Shown here piece by piece: positions 1 through 12,545 of a stretch of DNA of 64,000 nt; position 1 is the stretch's first letter, and every line of letters begins with the position of its first letter. The notes under the pieces are model-generated. The model was not told the DNA's origin, did no database searches, and worked only from the letters and a program-made list of their open reading frames with translations. The translations under genes and the position numbers were made by a program. This DNA comes from Gnetum montanum (Eukaryota > Streptophyta > Gnetopsida > Gnetales > Gnetaceae), in NCBI GenBank assembly GCA_015680685.1, contig MNCI01009439.1, positions 625,238 through 689,237 of the forward strand, read 5' to 3'.

Positions 1-712
1 TAGAGGGAACATTTTTATTTTAGTTCCATAACTAGTGCTTGTAGCCCAAATGATTATTTAGTCTAAGGGGTGTGCTTTGAATTCTCATTGTGTGTGTTTT
101 TTAATGTGTTTATACGTGAGAACCACACCATGCAAAGACTTTGTTATTTTTATTTGCTCAGCTTCCCGATAATTAAGTAACATCAAAACGGTAAGAAAAC
201 TCAAGAAGAAAACATCCAAGCACCCAAGAGAATGGCCAAGACAAATGCATCAAGTTTCCTTAAAGTCACATCCTTTTCAATCCTTGAGTCCTTCCTTAGT
301 TTGAAAAATACCTAGTCACTGATTCATTGATAGTTCTTAATTAGAAAGGGATTGTACATTTCCAAGCCAAAAGAGACCATAAAAATCATGGATTTATAAA
401 TGAAGTGAACTCATTGCTTGCTATATCAAAAGAAACATACCTTAGTATCAACATCACAACTTAAAGGTAAAAACCAAACATTAGCAATCAATAGGAAAAC
501 CGTTCATACCATCATGAAGAACACTTATTGAATGACGAACTTGAAAAGATGGATAATACACACACAAAGAAATGAAAAAGGTATAAACAATGTTGTAAAA
601 GAAAAAACAAGAAAAGTTAAAGAAATTTGTAAAACAAAAACATGCAAAACAAAAATGTGTAAAACAAAATTGTGTAAAAAAACAACTTAAAAGAATTGAG
701 GGCCTTGATTTA
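1..712 (-). other. 3' untranslated region of Athila copy 1
   Basis: This stretch lies downstream of integrase in element orientation and aligns with 33410-34113 of copy 2. It holds no recognisable ORF. Near 596-690 is an A-rich (T-rich on the coding strand) run with repeated TTTTGTTTTACAAATTTC-like units. The same kind of run follows integrase in copy 2 (33430-33560) and in the fragment at 45420-45600. No env-like product could be recognised. Confidence 0.7.
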
Positions 713-1921
713 TTAGCATAGGTGGCCATCTCCCCCATGACTGAATGGAAAGGAAGAGATCCAAAATAAGGAGCGTGGTTGTCCACTATTAGAGGTGTAA
801 TTTGCACTGGATGTTCTTGGTTCATGGAAAGGTTTGGTTTGTTGCACATTGACTAGTAATTTCTTATCAATGGTTTCAGGCTTGTATATTGTTATGGCTC
901 CCGAGGGAAAGGTCGTATGGATAATGTAGGATCCTTCCCACAATGTTTGAAATTTTGTATGTTGTGGTACATGTGTGGGGTTCCAGTAAAGGACCTTGTC
1001 TCTTGGTTGATACTTAACCCTTCAAATTTTTAAGTCATTACGTTGTTTGTTTTGTGCCTTGTGTATCTCGTTTGATGACAGGGCAACCAATCGATTCTCG
1101 TCTAGCATGTTTAGAGACGCTAATCTTTGTTTTTGTGCTAGATCAAGGTCAAGGTGGAGGTCACATGCCATGGAAAGTGTACGGAGCTTAGTTTTAATTG
1201 GAAGTTTTGGGAGTTTTTTGTACACCAAGTCATAAGGAGAGTAGCTTGTAGGGAGTTTCCAAGTGGAGCGGTACGCCCATAGAGCATCGTCCAGTTTCAT
1301 GATCCAATCTTGCCTAAATTTGCTAATTGTTCTTGTTAATATTCTCATAATCTCTCGATTGGTGACCTCGGCTTGGCCATTAGCTTGGGGGTGATAAGGT
1401 GTGGTCAATTTATGTTCAACCCCTAAGCATTGCATTAACTTGCGAAATGTTGCACCCATAAAATGTGTTCCATTATCGGAGATGAGTGCACGCAGCACGT
1501 CAAACCTATTTACAATTTTTTGTTGTACAAATCGTGCAGTTGTAGACGATGTGCAATCTATTACAGCAGCTACTTCAACCCATTTTGTTAAATAGTCAAC
1601 AGCAACAATGATATAAGATTTCCCATTGGACATCGGTGTAATAGGCCCCATAAAATCTATTTCCCAAATGTCACAGGGTTCCAAGGGTTAAATCCATTAT
1701 TGCGGACCCTCCATTCTAGTAGTCATTCCACCATCCCATTGACAATGCTCATAGGATTGGACAAATTGATGGGCATCTTGAAATAGTGTTGGCCAGTAAT
1801 ATCTTACAAGCAGGATCTTAATGGTCGTTCGTCTCCTTGCATAGTGGCCCCCACAGCGACCCTCATGAGCATCTTGGAGAACTCTTAATTGATCCTCATC
1901 TGGCACACACCATTGAACCAA
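713..1921 (-). pseudogene. pol: Athila copy 1 integrase (broken)
   Basis: Integrase inserts the cDNA copy into host DNA. The N-terminal zinc domain is at 1697-1921: a histidine region with GGH and YWP, but the Cys pair reads SYEHCQ, so the first cysteine is lost. The catalytic core is an open segment at 1022-1684. It has Asp10 in EIDFMGP, Asp70 in ISDNGTHF and Glu106 in NGQAEVTN, giving exact D-D35-E spacing. The C-terminal part (713-943) carries GAITIYKPE-type residues typical of the gypsy integrase tail and ends without a chromodomain. The pieces lie in different frames, so no single protein is made. The lineage call rests on context and comparison with copy 2. Confidence 0.85.
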
Positions 1922-1945
1922 GCCATCAAGACAAACTTTATAGAG

Positions 1946-2530
1946 TTATCCCTTGATTTCCATGAAGTATTTGGTTTTGTAAAAAAACCATTGCGTCTTT
2001 CTAAAGTCCAACCCATGTGGTGTTTGGTGGGAAAGGAGATAAGTAAGAATGCTACTATACCAATTTTTTCTCGTGGGTTGGTTACTCACTACACCAGCAA
2101 AGAGGGTTTCGTCGGAAAAATGATTAGATATGGCATATTCATCCTCTTTGTTATCCCAATGCAACCAAGATAAATGATCGAAAACTATGTTCTCAGTGCC
2201 CTTTCGATCTACTATTATTAAATCGAACTCTTGAAGGATTACCAACCAACATATAATACGAGGGCTAATCATTAGCTTGTTCATAAGGAACCGAATTGCA
2301 CTATGATCTGTATGAATGTACACTTTGTAGCCCAACACATGGTGCCTAAATTTGTCCAGTGTAAACACTATAGCCATTAATTCCTTTTCGGTAGTTGTGT
2401 AGTTGAGTTGTGCACCAGAAATACTCTTACTTGCGCAGTGGATGTAATAAGGGCATTTTTGTTCATCTAACTATGTTAGTTCGGCTCCTAAGGCATAATT
2501 AGATGTGTCAGTCATTATATGAAATGGTCT
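1946..2530 (-). pseudogene. pol: Athila copy 1 RNase H domain
   Basis: RNase H degrades the RNA strand of the RNA-DNA hybrid during reverse transcription. The first acidic residue is kept in TDTSNYALG near 2510. The Glu lies just before the open segment 1946-2377. That segment begins MAIVFTLDKFRHHVLG and carries the Asp in HTDHSAIRFL and the final acidic site in FDHLSWL. A stop lies within ALGAE.T, and a frame break separates this domain from RT. Unlike copy 2, the first catalytic Asp is intact. Confidence 0.8.
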
Positions 2531-3811
2531 GGACCAGTTGGGGGGTTTGTAGAATAGGGGTTTTCACAAGCTTTTTTTTTAGAGTTTGGAATGCTCATTC
2601 ACATTCCCTGGTCCATTCGAAGGGTGCATCTTTCTTCATTAATTCTACCAACAGTTTGGCAATCTTGGAGAAGTTCTTAATGAATCTCCTGTAGTAGCTA
2701 GTGTGTCCAAGGAATGACTGAATATCTTTGACCGTTTTTGGTTGTTGAGAGATTCCTTGGATAACCTTAACTTTTTCCGGGTCTACCTCTATTCCTGATT
2801 GTGAAATCTTATGCCCCAGTACTACGTCCTCTTGAACCATCAAATGGCTTTTCTACCAGTTAAGCTTTAGATTGGGTTCAATGCATCATTTCAACACTTG
2901 CTCTAACCGGTCTAGGGATTGATCAAAGCTTTTCCCAAAAGTGGAGAAGTTGTCCATAAATATTTCCACTCCATTTCCTATCTGTTGTTGAAATATGCTT
3001 AGGACTAAATGTTGGAACGTGGCAGGGGCATTATACAAGCCAAATGGCATTTTCTTATATGCGAACATTCCCTAGGGACTGGTGAACGTTGTTTTGGATT
3101 GATCTTCTAGTGCTATTCATATTTGATTATATCCACTATACCCATCCAGAAAACTATAATAGCGATGCCCCACTATAGTGTCCAAGACTTGGTCGACGAA
3201 CGGCAACAAAAAATGATCTTTGAATGTTGCCATGTTTAGTAGCCTAAAATCTATACATACCCTCCATTTTCCTCCCTTATGAGGCATAATTACTAGAGTA
3301 CTAACCCATTCACTATCAGCAATGGGATATATGATTCCAGCCTTGAGGAGCTGTTCTATCTCTTCTTATACTACTTTTTCAATTTCGGGTTCAATCGCCT
3401 CTGTGGTTGTTTTCGAGGCTTCATGGAGGGGTCCATGTAAATCCTATGCTGGCATATCCTAGGGTCAATTCTGGTTAGCTCGGGATATGAACAGGTAAAG
3501 GATTTTGACCATTTATTAATTACTTTCAATAGGCTTTCTTTTTTCTTGGGGACAAGTTTTGCGTTGATAATTATTGGTTTTCCATTTTCAAGGGTCATGT
3601 ATTCCAAACTGGTGGGTAATGGTTTTAGGTCCAAGGGCTCTTGTCTAAATTCCTTAGGAATCTCCAACTTCCCCCAATTAATGTTTTTGAAGTTAAGGGC
3701 TGTAAGTTGAAAACAAACTTGCTCTAGTACGTTTGTGCTTTCAATGTAAGCATTAGTTATGCCCTCAATTAATTCCATGCATGTTATCAAGTTGCTCTCT
3801 TGATCAGCCAT
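2531..3811 (-). pseudogene. pol: Athila copy 1 reverse transcriptase (active site mutated)
   Basis: The N-terminal linker at 3371-3811 contains LTRIDPRICQHRIYMDPS and aligns with 30312-30700 of copy 2. The RT body runs in interrupted frames down to about 2595. Motif A reads FLDGYSGYN near 3130. The thumb and connection include SFLGHTSYYRRFI. The active-site box normally reads FMDD (YMDD in other families) but here reads FMDN near 2955, changing the second catalytic Asp to Asn. Stops occur near 3070, 3112 and 3370. The domain is recognisable but cannot be active. Confidence 0.88.
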
Positions 3812-3928
3812 CAGCCACTAGGTGTTTTCTTGTTGTGTGGTTGTTGCATATAGGCACTTTTGTATGTCAATATCTTGTGCACATTGATTGCATGCAGGCA
3901 ATGTTAAACTTCGCATCACCCATGATTT

Positions 3929-4468
3929 CTACACGCAATGGCACCCTATGTCACTATATGCGATGCATGGAACTCTCTTCCTTTCAATCTTTTCAAAAGT
4001 ATTTTTCTTGGATATTTCTAGGGAAAGATTGCAGATTCCTAGGCGTGCATCTATTGTACTTAGCCATGCCCTTCCCATTATTATTGGGAAATCCCCTTTG
4101 TCATTGTTTATTTGGATCACCAGGAAATCAGCTAGGTATGACCAATCACCCATGGTGGTAACAATGTCCTCAACCTATTCCAAAGAGACAGTGATGGACT
4201 GGTTAGCTAGCTCTAAGTGAACATTGCTCTTCTTGAGTGGAGGTAGGTTCTAGGTTTTATACAATTCTTGTGAGATTAAGTTGACTCTGGAGCCTGAGTC
4301 AAGAAGAGCCTTATGAGGTTCATTCCCAGCGACCTGAAGATAAATTAGGGGGCTCCTAGGATCAAATAATTTGTTGGGAAGGTGGCCTACCTTAATCCAG
4401 TCGGTAACGGTATGTGTTGACATAACTGTGTGCATTGGGTGTAATTTTTGGTTTGAAGGGGGTCCCAA
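3929..4468 (-). pseudogene. pol: Athila copy 1 aspartic protease
   Basis: The retroviral-type protease matures Gag-Pol. The catalytic motif is intact as ALLDSGSRVNLIS near 4280-4318. Its C-terminal half is in a second frame (3929-4153) with DFPIIMGRAWLSTIDA, the usual PIILGRxxL-type block. A stop and a frameshift lie between the halves. The same motif is destroyed in copy 2. About 170 bp of poorly conserved linker separate it from the RT segment. Confidence 0.8.
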
Positions 4469-6067
4469 AACCTTATTTGGTATGACGGTGTTTAGATGTT
4501 CAACCGCTTATGAGGGTGAGGGCTTAGTTGGATTGTTGGTTCTGAAGAAAGGTCTTTTTGACATAAGATTGTCAGGACCAACTAAGAATTGAGGATTGGA
4601 AGCCCTCATAACATTGGGTTGTTACAGTTGAGTGAGAAATACCCTTGGCATTGTTGGAGCGGTTGGTGGTGGAGCTACCGATGTGAGAGGTGTAGATGGA
4701 TTTGGAGGATGGTATACATGTGGAGTGTTCCTTCCGAGAGAAGGAGTCTGATAATATTCCCAAATTGGGTAGTGACGTTGTGAAGTTGTGTGACCCATGG
4801 AGTCACTTGGAAAAATTGGCTGTTGCACGTAGTATCCATATGGGTCTGGTTGCCGGTAAGGGTATTGTTGCCTAGGTGGTGACATCCCCCATGACTGTGG
4901 GTGTTGCCACTACTAATGTTGTCTGATAGGTTGTGGTAGAGTTCCACTTGAATAATATGTTAACGGTTGGTGGAACTGCCTTGGGTTACCTTGGGGATAA
5001 GGTAACCTTTGGGGTGCCTACCATTTATTAAGTCTTGGGTTGAGTGCATACATCCCAGACTCTTGTAGATGTGAGATTATTGGGCAACATCCCTTAGGAT
5101 GGTCATATTGGCAGATCTCACTTTTCCCTTACCCTTGTCACATGCATGGCCTGAGTCTCACCGCTTTTTCTTGTCATGGTCACTACTTCATTCCTTAGAG
5201 TCCTCTACGATTTTTAGAATAGTTTCAAATCTACTGTCCAAGGAGTTCAACATTTTATCTACCTTAGCTAACACTTTCGTTGTTAACTTTTGAAGTGGCA
5301 AGGTTTTTCTATTCACCAACTCTTCGAGTGGTGACTCATCCTCTTCATCGTAGAATCTTACTTCCTTCTTTCGAAGGGAAGGATCGCGGTTATATTCTTC
5401 CGCGCTTTCTCTTTTCCATAGCTCCCCTTCTTCTTTAGATACTTGCCATGGCAATGTCTCCTACCTTCTCTTCGGTGGCTTTGGTCCTGATCGTGATGAC
5501 GATCTGAGTGCCTGTCCTTGTCATGTGTTTTTGTTCCCTCAGTGAATAGTTGACATTCACAGGGATCAGAACCAGGGTTGTGTATCGTGGAGCGTAGGTT
5601 CTGATACCCCACCTCCTCACTATTTTTAGGAGGGGGAACATCATTTGATAGAGAACTCGTTATAAGTGGTTCGCCATCTCCAATTTCACTTAGGATGTGC
5701 GGGACCCCTTTGCCCTTCAACAATGTATGATGGCTCTCTTACCTCGAGTCCCTTAGATGTTGCGCTGTTGTGGGATGGTAATCCCTTATGTCATAATCTT
5801 CTGCAACGCATTCAGTGTATAATGTCTTCATGCCTATCTGTGCAAGCGCATGAAGAAGCATGTTAGGGATTGCCCAATCTGGAGGTAACACTATGTTACC
5901 TTGCAAGTCTCTCCAACGAAGTTGTTCATCCTGATGGAGGATAAAGTATATACCACCCGATACTATTGAGGAACTGGCGGATTTTGGTTATGTGTTTTAG
6001 ACTGCCGACTATTTCTTATATGATCCCTAGGTGGTGAAGTGCTCTTATGAGAAGAAGAAGAAGACAT
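4469..6067 (-). pseudogene. gag: Athila copy 1 gag with central deletion
   Basis: Gag forms the virus-like particle. The likely start is the ATG at 6067, 126 bp from the primer site, matching the 124-bp spacing in copy 2. The N-terminal acidic and histidine-rich part (5358-5723) is followed directly at about 5450 by the DEEDESPLEELVNRKTLP block. In copy 2 some 700 bp with the retrotransposon gag core lie between these points, so the core is deleted here. The Cys-His knuckle near 5060-5120 reads SEICQYDHPKGCC, so its first Cys is gone. A proline- and tyrosine-rich linker (4622-4885) leads into the protease. Confidence 0.8.
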
Positions 6068-6192
6068 TGTGTCTTATTTGGTGTGCTGATTAGCCGTTAT
6101 ATAATTTTTTGTTTAATTAATCCTAAGGGTTCGTTTAAGCTCCCAACAATGTGAGTGATCTCCTATGTTCTACTTAGTGCACAAACACTTAG

Positions 6193-6210
6193 TCCCCAAC
6201 AACGGCTCCA
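6193..6210 (-). other. Primer binding site (tRNA-Asp)
   Basis: On the minus strand the 18 bases begin TGGAGCCGTTG and match the 3' end of plant tRNA-Asp (TGGCGCCGTTGCCGGGGA as DNA complement) with about three differences. The site starts one base after the LTR end. It primes minus-strand DNA synthesis and supports the Athila assignment. Confidence 0.85.
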
Positions 6211-6211
6211 A

Positions 6212-7006
6212 TGATGAGTGGCGAGGTACCCTTACACTCAACCATACGCATACAAGCATTACATGTGCGATCCAGTTGAACTCCACAGACTAAGTGCCTA
6301 CATGCCTCATGGAACACTTAAGGTTAATCATTCCTTGTCTTCCCAGACTTACTTGTATTTGTCACGATTGTATGGTTAAGTAAGTTTGAGGTATGTGATT
6401 TTTATATCTTTTCTGTTTTATCTCCTATGCTAGCGAGGTGAAGGGTGAAGAGACTAATTAACTAAATTTAACTAACTAACTAAGCCTTAATTAACCTAAC
6501 ATCAGTATCCGTTCCCACTTACCGTTCACACCTTGAACCAATGCAACCTTGGTTACCAAACGCTAGTCATTGCTGGGATCACCAAGTGTAACGCACATGC
6601 TCGAAGCGGGTTGTACTGAATGCCCTTAACTATGGGAGAAGGGTTGAGAGATATTTAATTACTAATAAAGTATTTAAATGATAAACAATAAATAATAATT
6701 AATAAAGTCCTATCTAGCTTAGTCCATGCACTGCAAAGTTTATCCAAGAAGTTCATCTTTATTTCCATACACAAACTTGTGTTCAGGTACAATATTTGCT
6801 CGAATAAAGATCCGTTCACTTTGGACCTCCTATTGCGGGCACATGGAAATTATTCTATCTCTGGAGAGGTAAAATTGCTAGAGTTTTGCTATGGTCTAGG
6901 CCTAGACTTCGAAACAAGGGAGAGCCACCTTTTATTTATAGATTTGGCATCGCACCACGGTATCGCGTACGCAATATCGCCGCCCATGCAATATCGCATC
7001 CCATTA
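6212..7006 (-). repeat. 5' LTR of Athila copy 1
   Basis: This 795-bp sequence is homologous to the 5' LTR of copy 2 (26258-27176). In element orientation it begins near 7006 with TAATGGGATGCG, so the expected TG has mutated to TA. It ends TCATCA at 6212. Its U3 has clustered GATATCG-like palindromes (6957-7000). A TATA box (TATAAATAAAAG on minus) is near 6937-6950. The flanking GTGGT at 7007 fits a 5-bp target duplication whose partner is off the window. Confidence 0.85.
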
Positions 7007-9361
7007 GTGGTGTTTCTGTATATTTCTCTACCAAAGCCATTTTGGAAGTGTTAAATCTTTTAAATACAAGGTTAAAAGTTGCTCACCTATCCACTTGCTC
7101 TGATGCTAATGTGCATAAGATTTGGTTGAAAAGGACATATGACAAGGAAGACAAGGCGTATGGAGAGCTAACACTGAAGGAGAGGATCTATTTCAAGATC
7201 GACACTTATCACATCTTCCCTACAAAAGGATTGAATAGAATCTCCACGTATGTGACCATAGGAAGTGCTATATTGATGGGCAAGATTAATGCTAATCTAC
7301 CCCATCTATATCTTATAGATATTTTAAGGTAGTTCGAGGAATGCAAGATGGGGAAGTTCACATTACCCTTCCCTTGTATCATCAAGAAGCTATGCCGACA
7401 TGCTGGAATTCTGGGGTACACTAATGACATCCCCAAAAGGGCCTAAAATGCTTCATTTGCTAAACTATTGAAGCCACCAGCCCCAAGGAAAACTATTGGT
7501 GAGACATTGGAGCCTGAACAAGAACAGAAAATGGGGCCCACTGCAACTCAAACTACAGGGTCTAGCCAACTTCCAAGCACAAGGCCCAGTTAGCAACAGG
7601 AAGCAGGGCTCAGCACAATCCAACAAGACCAACCGCCATCACCGCCGCCGGACTATTGATCATCGATAAGTCATCCTAGGGCCATCACTGAGATGGTTAG
7701 TTGGGGAAGCTATGATGAGACCAACCTCTTATGGGTCATAGATGATGCAGTACGATCCACAATCTGAATCGATCACGCATGGGGCATGGTGTTAATCCAA
7801 ACAGGAGGAGGGGGATCACACTGGTCACAATAGATCTCAGGGAATGCTGCATCTTTTCAAGTGCAATTAGAAACTGGTGAGGGGGCAACAGTAGTGGTTA
7901 TGTAGCACCAAGATGTAGTAGGAGATGTAGAAGTGGTCATGGACCACATAAAAAATCATTTAACATCCCTATTGTGCCATTGGTAGACTTTATGGGAGCA
8001 CATGATGCTCAAACTTTGGTAGGTCCCTCGATGACTCCTACAGAGCATGAGGATGTTCTAAATCGGTTGCTGCAGATAGAACAAGTGATGATGTCCCTAT
8101 TTGGCATCTCTCAAGATGTCATAGTAACTCAATCAGACCTCATCTCCACAAAAGGGAAGCTGGTTATGGTAGAGATTAGGGCCAAGCATGTAGAGGCAAA
8201 GTTGGAAAGACTTCAAAAGAAGCTCGTCACCTTGCAAGTTGCACAGTAAGATCCATCTCAGTTCATCCTCGCAAACCAGCTAGAGTCCTTCTAGATAGAG
8301 CAACTTAATCAATTTTTGGCAAAAAATAAAAGAGTGGCGGAGGAGAAAGATAAGGTTGATCGGGATGCTTCCAAGGCACAAGCTCAGACATATGCACATG
8401 CTAAAATACTCAAGGCCTTGTAAGAGAAGAATAAACAACTTGATGTAGACAATATCTAGTTGATCACAGTGGAAAAAAAATGTTCTTAAAGAAACTTTTC
8501 AATAGTTACGAGAACAATTGGTTAGGATCAACTAGGACATGAATCACTTGGTTAGAGAAAATCGAACCCTTTCAATGGAGGAGGCATGCACAATCAGTCA
8601 AAAGATGACCATTGAAATAAGTGTGTGGAAAAATGAGGCCAAGCGACATGAGAAATTGAAGGAACACTTTAAGGACCAGATGGGTATGTACAAGCAAATA
8701 ATTGAGAAAGAAATCCATATGACCAAGGACGATATCAATAGTCTTAGTGCTCAAAACACTGATTGGTGGGCCATATTGGATACCTATGCATTCGTCCACC
8801 AAGTAGAGCTCAAAAGCCGAAACTTGCAAATACAAGATCTTATAGAGTACATGGAATTGGCAAACCTGCTATATACCAACTTAGCTAGGTTAACAATAGG
8901 ATGCTCGAGAATAGAGTTGGAGAAGTAGGTAGCTACCACCTACGCAAAATATCAAATAGAATTTGTTGAGCATAAGAAGATGCTACAGAAATTAGAAGTG
9001 GAAAATTTTGAGTTAGAGGTGGACAAAACCAGCTACCAGGGATAAAAAGATGTCGTGGAAAACTTGGCTTGATGGCCTATGGATTACTAGGAATACAAGG
9101 ACAAAGCCAGAGCCTATGAAGAGGAACGATGATTGTTTGTGGCCTAGTATGTCAAGGCTAATTAGATGTTCCTGAAACTACCATGTCCATGGGAGGTGAT
9201 GACTCCATCAAACATTGAAGCATTAGCATGGATGGCAAAGGACCCCCAAACCGAAGAGGAAAAACTCCAAGCACTCCTTTAGAGTCATCAAATTCCAAAA
9301 CTTGGAGCACAAGATAAGGGGAAGTGACCCATGGAGGAACCATCGCCACCTAGAACCGCAT
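7007..9361 (+). pseudogene. Putative plant transposon-type protein with coiled coil (NA-A)
   Basis: The open segment near 7045-7332 contains KIWLKRTYDKEDK, ERIYFKIDTYHIFPTKG and SAILMGKIN. After a stop comes LPFPCIIKKLCRHAGIL (7363-7410). This order (W-rich block, IFPT-like block, short hydrophobic stretch, LPFPxLIxxLCxxAG) is that of the 'putative plant transposon protein' domain found in many plant retroelement ORFs. I recall it as PF20167 but could not check. After a proline- and glutamine-rich linker, 7974-9150 encodes Glu/Lys-rich heptad-like segments (LERLQKKLVTL; EKKEIHMTKDDINSL-like), a probable coiled coil. Stops are frequent. NA-B and NA-C carry the same protein. Confidence 0.65.
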
Positions 9362-9539
9362 GAGTTCCAATAAAATTTTATCTATTTTTAATTCTATGTC
9401 TATGTCCCAATTTTGTTGTGTTCATCTCTCCACTGCGGCATTAATAAATTCCTAGTCATTCAATAATCCCATACCTATCCACTGTGTAATCAATTGGGCT
9501 TATTCTCATTTTGTTCAACTCGAGGATGAGTTTTCCTTT

Positions 9540-9552
9540 AGTTGTGGGGGTA
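9540..9552 (+). other. Polypurine tract of NA-A
   Basis: AGTTGTGGGGGTA lies directly before the LTR start TGATGAACC. The equivalent tract of NA-B (AGTCATGGGGGTA, 36872-36884) holds the same position, and a minus-strand equivalent lies at 40312-40328 in NA-C. It would prime plus-strand DNA synthesis. Confidence 0.75.
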
Positions 9553-9578
9553 TGATGAACCATGATTTTTCAAGCTCC

Positions 9579-9676
9579 GATATCAGACCCACGATATTGG
9601 ATCCGCAATATCAGGTACACGATATCGTGGCCTGGCCAACGATATTAGATACACAATATCGTGACTCCTATATAAG
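9579..9676 (+). promoter_or_regulatory. GATATC palindrome cluster and TATA box in U3
   Basis: Seven GATAT(C/T)-type or reversed AATATC sites, including a perfect ACGATATCGT, occur in about 84 bp. They end a few bases before TATATAAG (9669-9676). The same layout recurs in LTRs of Athila copies 1 and 2 and of NA-B. It is read as an upstream element of the retrotransposon promoter; the binding factor is unknown. Confidence 0.55.
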
Positions 9677-11769
9677 CCTATAAACACACATTTGGACGCA
9701 TAGGAAGGGTGTTAGAGTAAGTAAGTGTAAAAGTAGAGTCTTTTTGTTCATTTTTAGTTCATCTCAACTCTTTCCCCAGTGCATGCTCGTAGTGTGATGA
9801 TTGTAATTGTATGAAACCTTTATTCAAGTGTGGCGTACTTGGACATGCACATGATCAACAATAAAGATCGAAATTACTTCATTATTACAACATTCACTTA
9901 GTTTCAATTGCTTAATTGGTATCGTTATTTATTTTTTTCTTAATTAATATTTCTTTGCCTTCATTTTCTATCCCTATTATTAAACACGAAATGAGTATGA
10001 CTTAATCACGAGCATTTAAGTGTGACTACTTAGTAACCTAGTAGCGTATCTAGGAGCGCTCATATACGCTTGGTAATCCTAGAAGTAGTACACGAGGTCT
10101 AAGATGTGTACGAATGATTAAGGATGGATGCTCAGTGCACTTAGGCTACCTTAGATTCTCTTCTCCCACTCCCTCTTGGCTTAAAACAAAGTTATTTTCC
10201 ATTGTCTCTAGGCCCACATCATACACCTCACTTTGAACCTATGCGCCGGAGATTCGCGATTCCCAAGAAAATCTCACGAACCGTTCGCGGTAGATTCGGG
10301 CACGCGTACAGAAGCATGTAAAATCCGCATTGGATACGTAAATTATAATGTTTGGTTCGATTTTTCAACTCTCAACGAGAGCATTCATTGTCGATTAAAA
10401 TCTTACCTATTTTTACTGCAAATCACGTCAAATCTTACCTGTTTNTAATCTGGACGGGCTTGCCGAGCCTGCGTAAGCACGCATTCCGAGCGGTTCTCTT
10501 GGATCCTTAATTCTAGTTTTTGTTCTTAAAAAATTTGGATGATATTTCTTCCGTTTTTAAAATGTGAGCGCTACATGCTTTACCTTTGTAATCTTAGTGC
10601 ATAATTTTTCCGCTCAACGTTCGCTCTTGGTTCTCACTTGTTATTTTCCGCTTCTTTTGCTGTAAAGATTTCTCTCCATCTCTATCCTGATTCGTGAGCA
10701 CGAAATCTGTTTTTCTTCCCCTTCCGTCTTGCTCTTCCAGTTTGCGTGAGAACACATTCCTGTCTGATCTTTAGTAGTGGATTTTAGTGGTTTTTCTTAT
10801 CAATTGAGTTGCCTATTTTGCTTAGATTTACCTGATCTTTACTTTTCGTTTTAGTTTATTCACATGATTTTAGAGAAAAGATTTTTATTTAGTGGATTGG
10901 TTTCATATTTTTAATCATGGGCCATGGCCATCTCATGTTGCGTCTCTGGTTTCAGGTAACGGCCATGATTTCGGCCAGTCATAAATGCACAACTTGTGGC
11001 CGTCATTCCAACCAGTCATTAATGCACAACGTGTGAGGGAAGGGAATCAGTTGGTTACAAAACTGCTTTCAGGCTTCTCTCCCTCTGCAAGTGCAAACAG
11101 AATAGTTTGAAGCATACATTTGTTCAAAGTTCAAACAAAATTTCAGCACCATATCCTTCCCAAATCTTTTTAGAAAGCCCTAGTCAACATCTGCAGTCAA
11201 ACATGCAAGAGGCATGAACTCAACCCACAACAAGAAACTCGAAAACTCCAAAGATCCGCCTTTGAATCTCCTGCTATCCCAACTTTATAAAGCAAGCCCA
11301 TAAGTCCAAAACATGTCGTGAACTTGCCGAGAGCATTATCAGATAGAGCTCTGTGAAAATGGTGGTGGGGAAGGGATTCCTGGTGTAAAAATCTGATAAA
11401 CTTTATTGGCTTATATGCTTGGTATTAGTTTTTTATGAAAATGTAGCAATATTTTTTCTAATGGCACAACCTATTGTTGATTTCATTTTTTATGTTGATA
11501 AATATAAGAAATTTATGTAATTTATGAAAATATGGTATAGAAATTGATAGCTCTCTTGATTTTTATAATGCTAAGTTACTTCCATTGATTCTAAAAAGAT
11601 GAAGGCTATAAATACCCCATTGCATATGGTTGCATATGCATTAAATATTAAGAATATATATGCATTAAATCCAACAAGGCCTTGTGACGATTTTGATTTT
11701 GATGTAAGAATAGGCTTCAATTTACTAAAGGACATATAAAAGCATTTAAATGTGAAGATGCTATACTTG

Positions 11770-12467
11770 ATATGGATAGAATAGCTCAAGAAGATCTAGC
11801 TGGATGGTGGAGTTTGCATGGTGGAGATAGTAGCAGATACTCTTAGATTTCAAACTTTAGCAGTGAAGTTTCTTTCTCAGATCAGTTTTTTTATTAAACA
11901 TATAACAAATATTAATACGTATTAATTTTCTTAATTAATTTATGAAATGTGATGTTTGAAAACTTGAAATAGTGATGTTTTATATATCATGCATTTTTTA
12001 AACACCATAATTAATAGGCTATTAGGTCTTAAGTTTCAAATGAGTTTGTTTATTGATGAAGTTTTGAATAATTTATAAAATGAATTTTTTAACAATGCAA
12101 AAATTTATTCTTATTTTTATCATTTATGTAGGTTGCATCTTTTTCTGAAAGAAATTGGTCAACATATTTTTTCATTTATCGGATCAAAAGAAATAGTCTA
12201 ACTCCAAAAAGAGTTGAAAAATTAGTATCTCTTCATAGCATGATTAGATTGGAAGAAAGAAAGGAAATAAAATATAGGCTATCACCTATTCTTTGTTGGG
12301 ATGTTAATCTAGAAGATGATGATGTTCCAATAGTTGATGATAGATAAAGTTATTCTACTGACTTAGCTAATGTTTCTGGAGCAGTGAATCTTAATATTGA
12401 TGATTCAATTCTTGATGAAGATGATTGCCATGCAAATGATATTAATGACATAGAACAAAATGAAGCA
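11770..12467 (+). pseudogene. hAT transposase C-terminal (dimerisation) domain
   Basis: Two blocks are recognisable. Near 11785-11880 are GWWSLHGG and, one frame over, LAVKFLSQ. After an intron-like interval ending TTTATGTAG at about 12132 comes SERNWSTYFFIYRIKRN, followed by LTPKRVEKLVSLHSMIRL. WW..(Y/H)G, LA.K.LSQ and ERNWS.Y are hallmarks of the hAT C-terminal dimerisation domain, in the usual order. An acidic tail (SILDEDDCHANDIND) runs into the N gap. Stops and a frameshift show a pseudogene. The BED zinc finger and catalytic core were not found. Confidence 0.85.
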
Positions 12468-12545
12468 NNNNNNNNNNNNNNNNNNNNNNNNNNNNNNNNN
12501 NNNNNNNNNNNNNNNNNNNNNNNNNNNNNNNNNNNNNNNNNNNNN
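12468..12545. other. Assembly gap (78 N)
   Basis: Run of N within the hAT element, just after the acidic transposase tail. Confidence 0.99.

Larger units (their letters stand above)
1..7006 (-). mobile_element. Athila-type Ty3/gypsy retrotransposon, copy 1 (3' end off window)
   Basis: On the minus strand the order is LTR (6212-7006), tRNA-Asp primer site, gag, protease, reverse transcriptase, RNase H, integrase. This is the Ty3/gypsy order, and no chromodomain follows integrase. The Asp primer and the short Cys-His knuckle fit the Athila lineage. Position 1 aligns with about 34113 of copy 2 (26258-35973), so the rest of the 3' UTR and the 3' LTR lie to the left of the window. The element inserted into the ORF of a non-autonomous relative: GTGGT follows the LTR at 7007-7011, and the uninterrupted homologue near 24606 carries the same GGTGGT context. 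Many stops and frameshifts make it inactive. Confidence 0.9.

Noticed and set aside
481-849. 122-codon minus-strand Phe/Cys-rich ORF as an env-like membrane protein
   Set aside because: It is the translation of the T-rich repeat after integrase; the hydrophobic look comes from TTT codons and the frame is not kept in copy 2.
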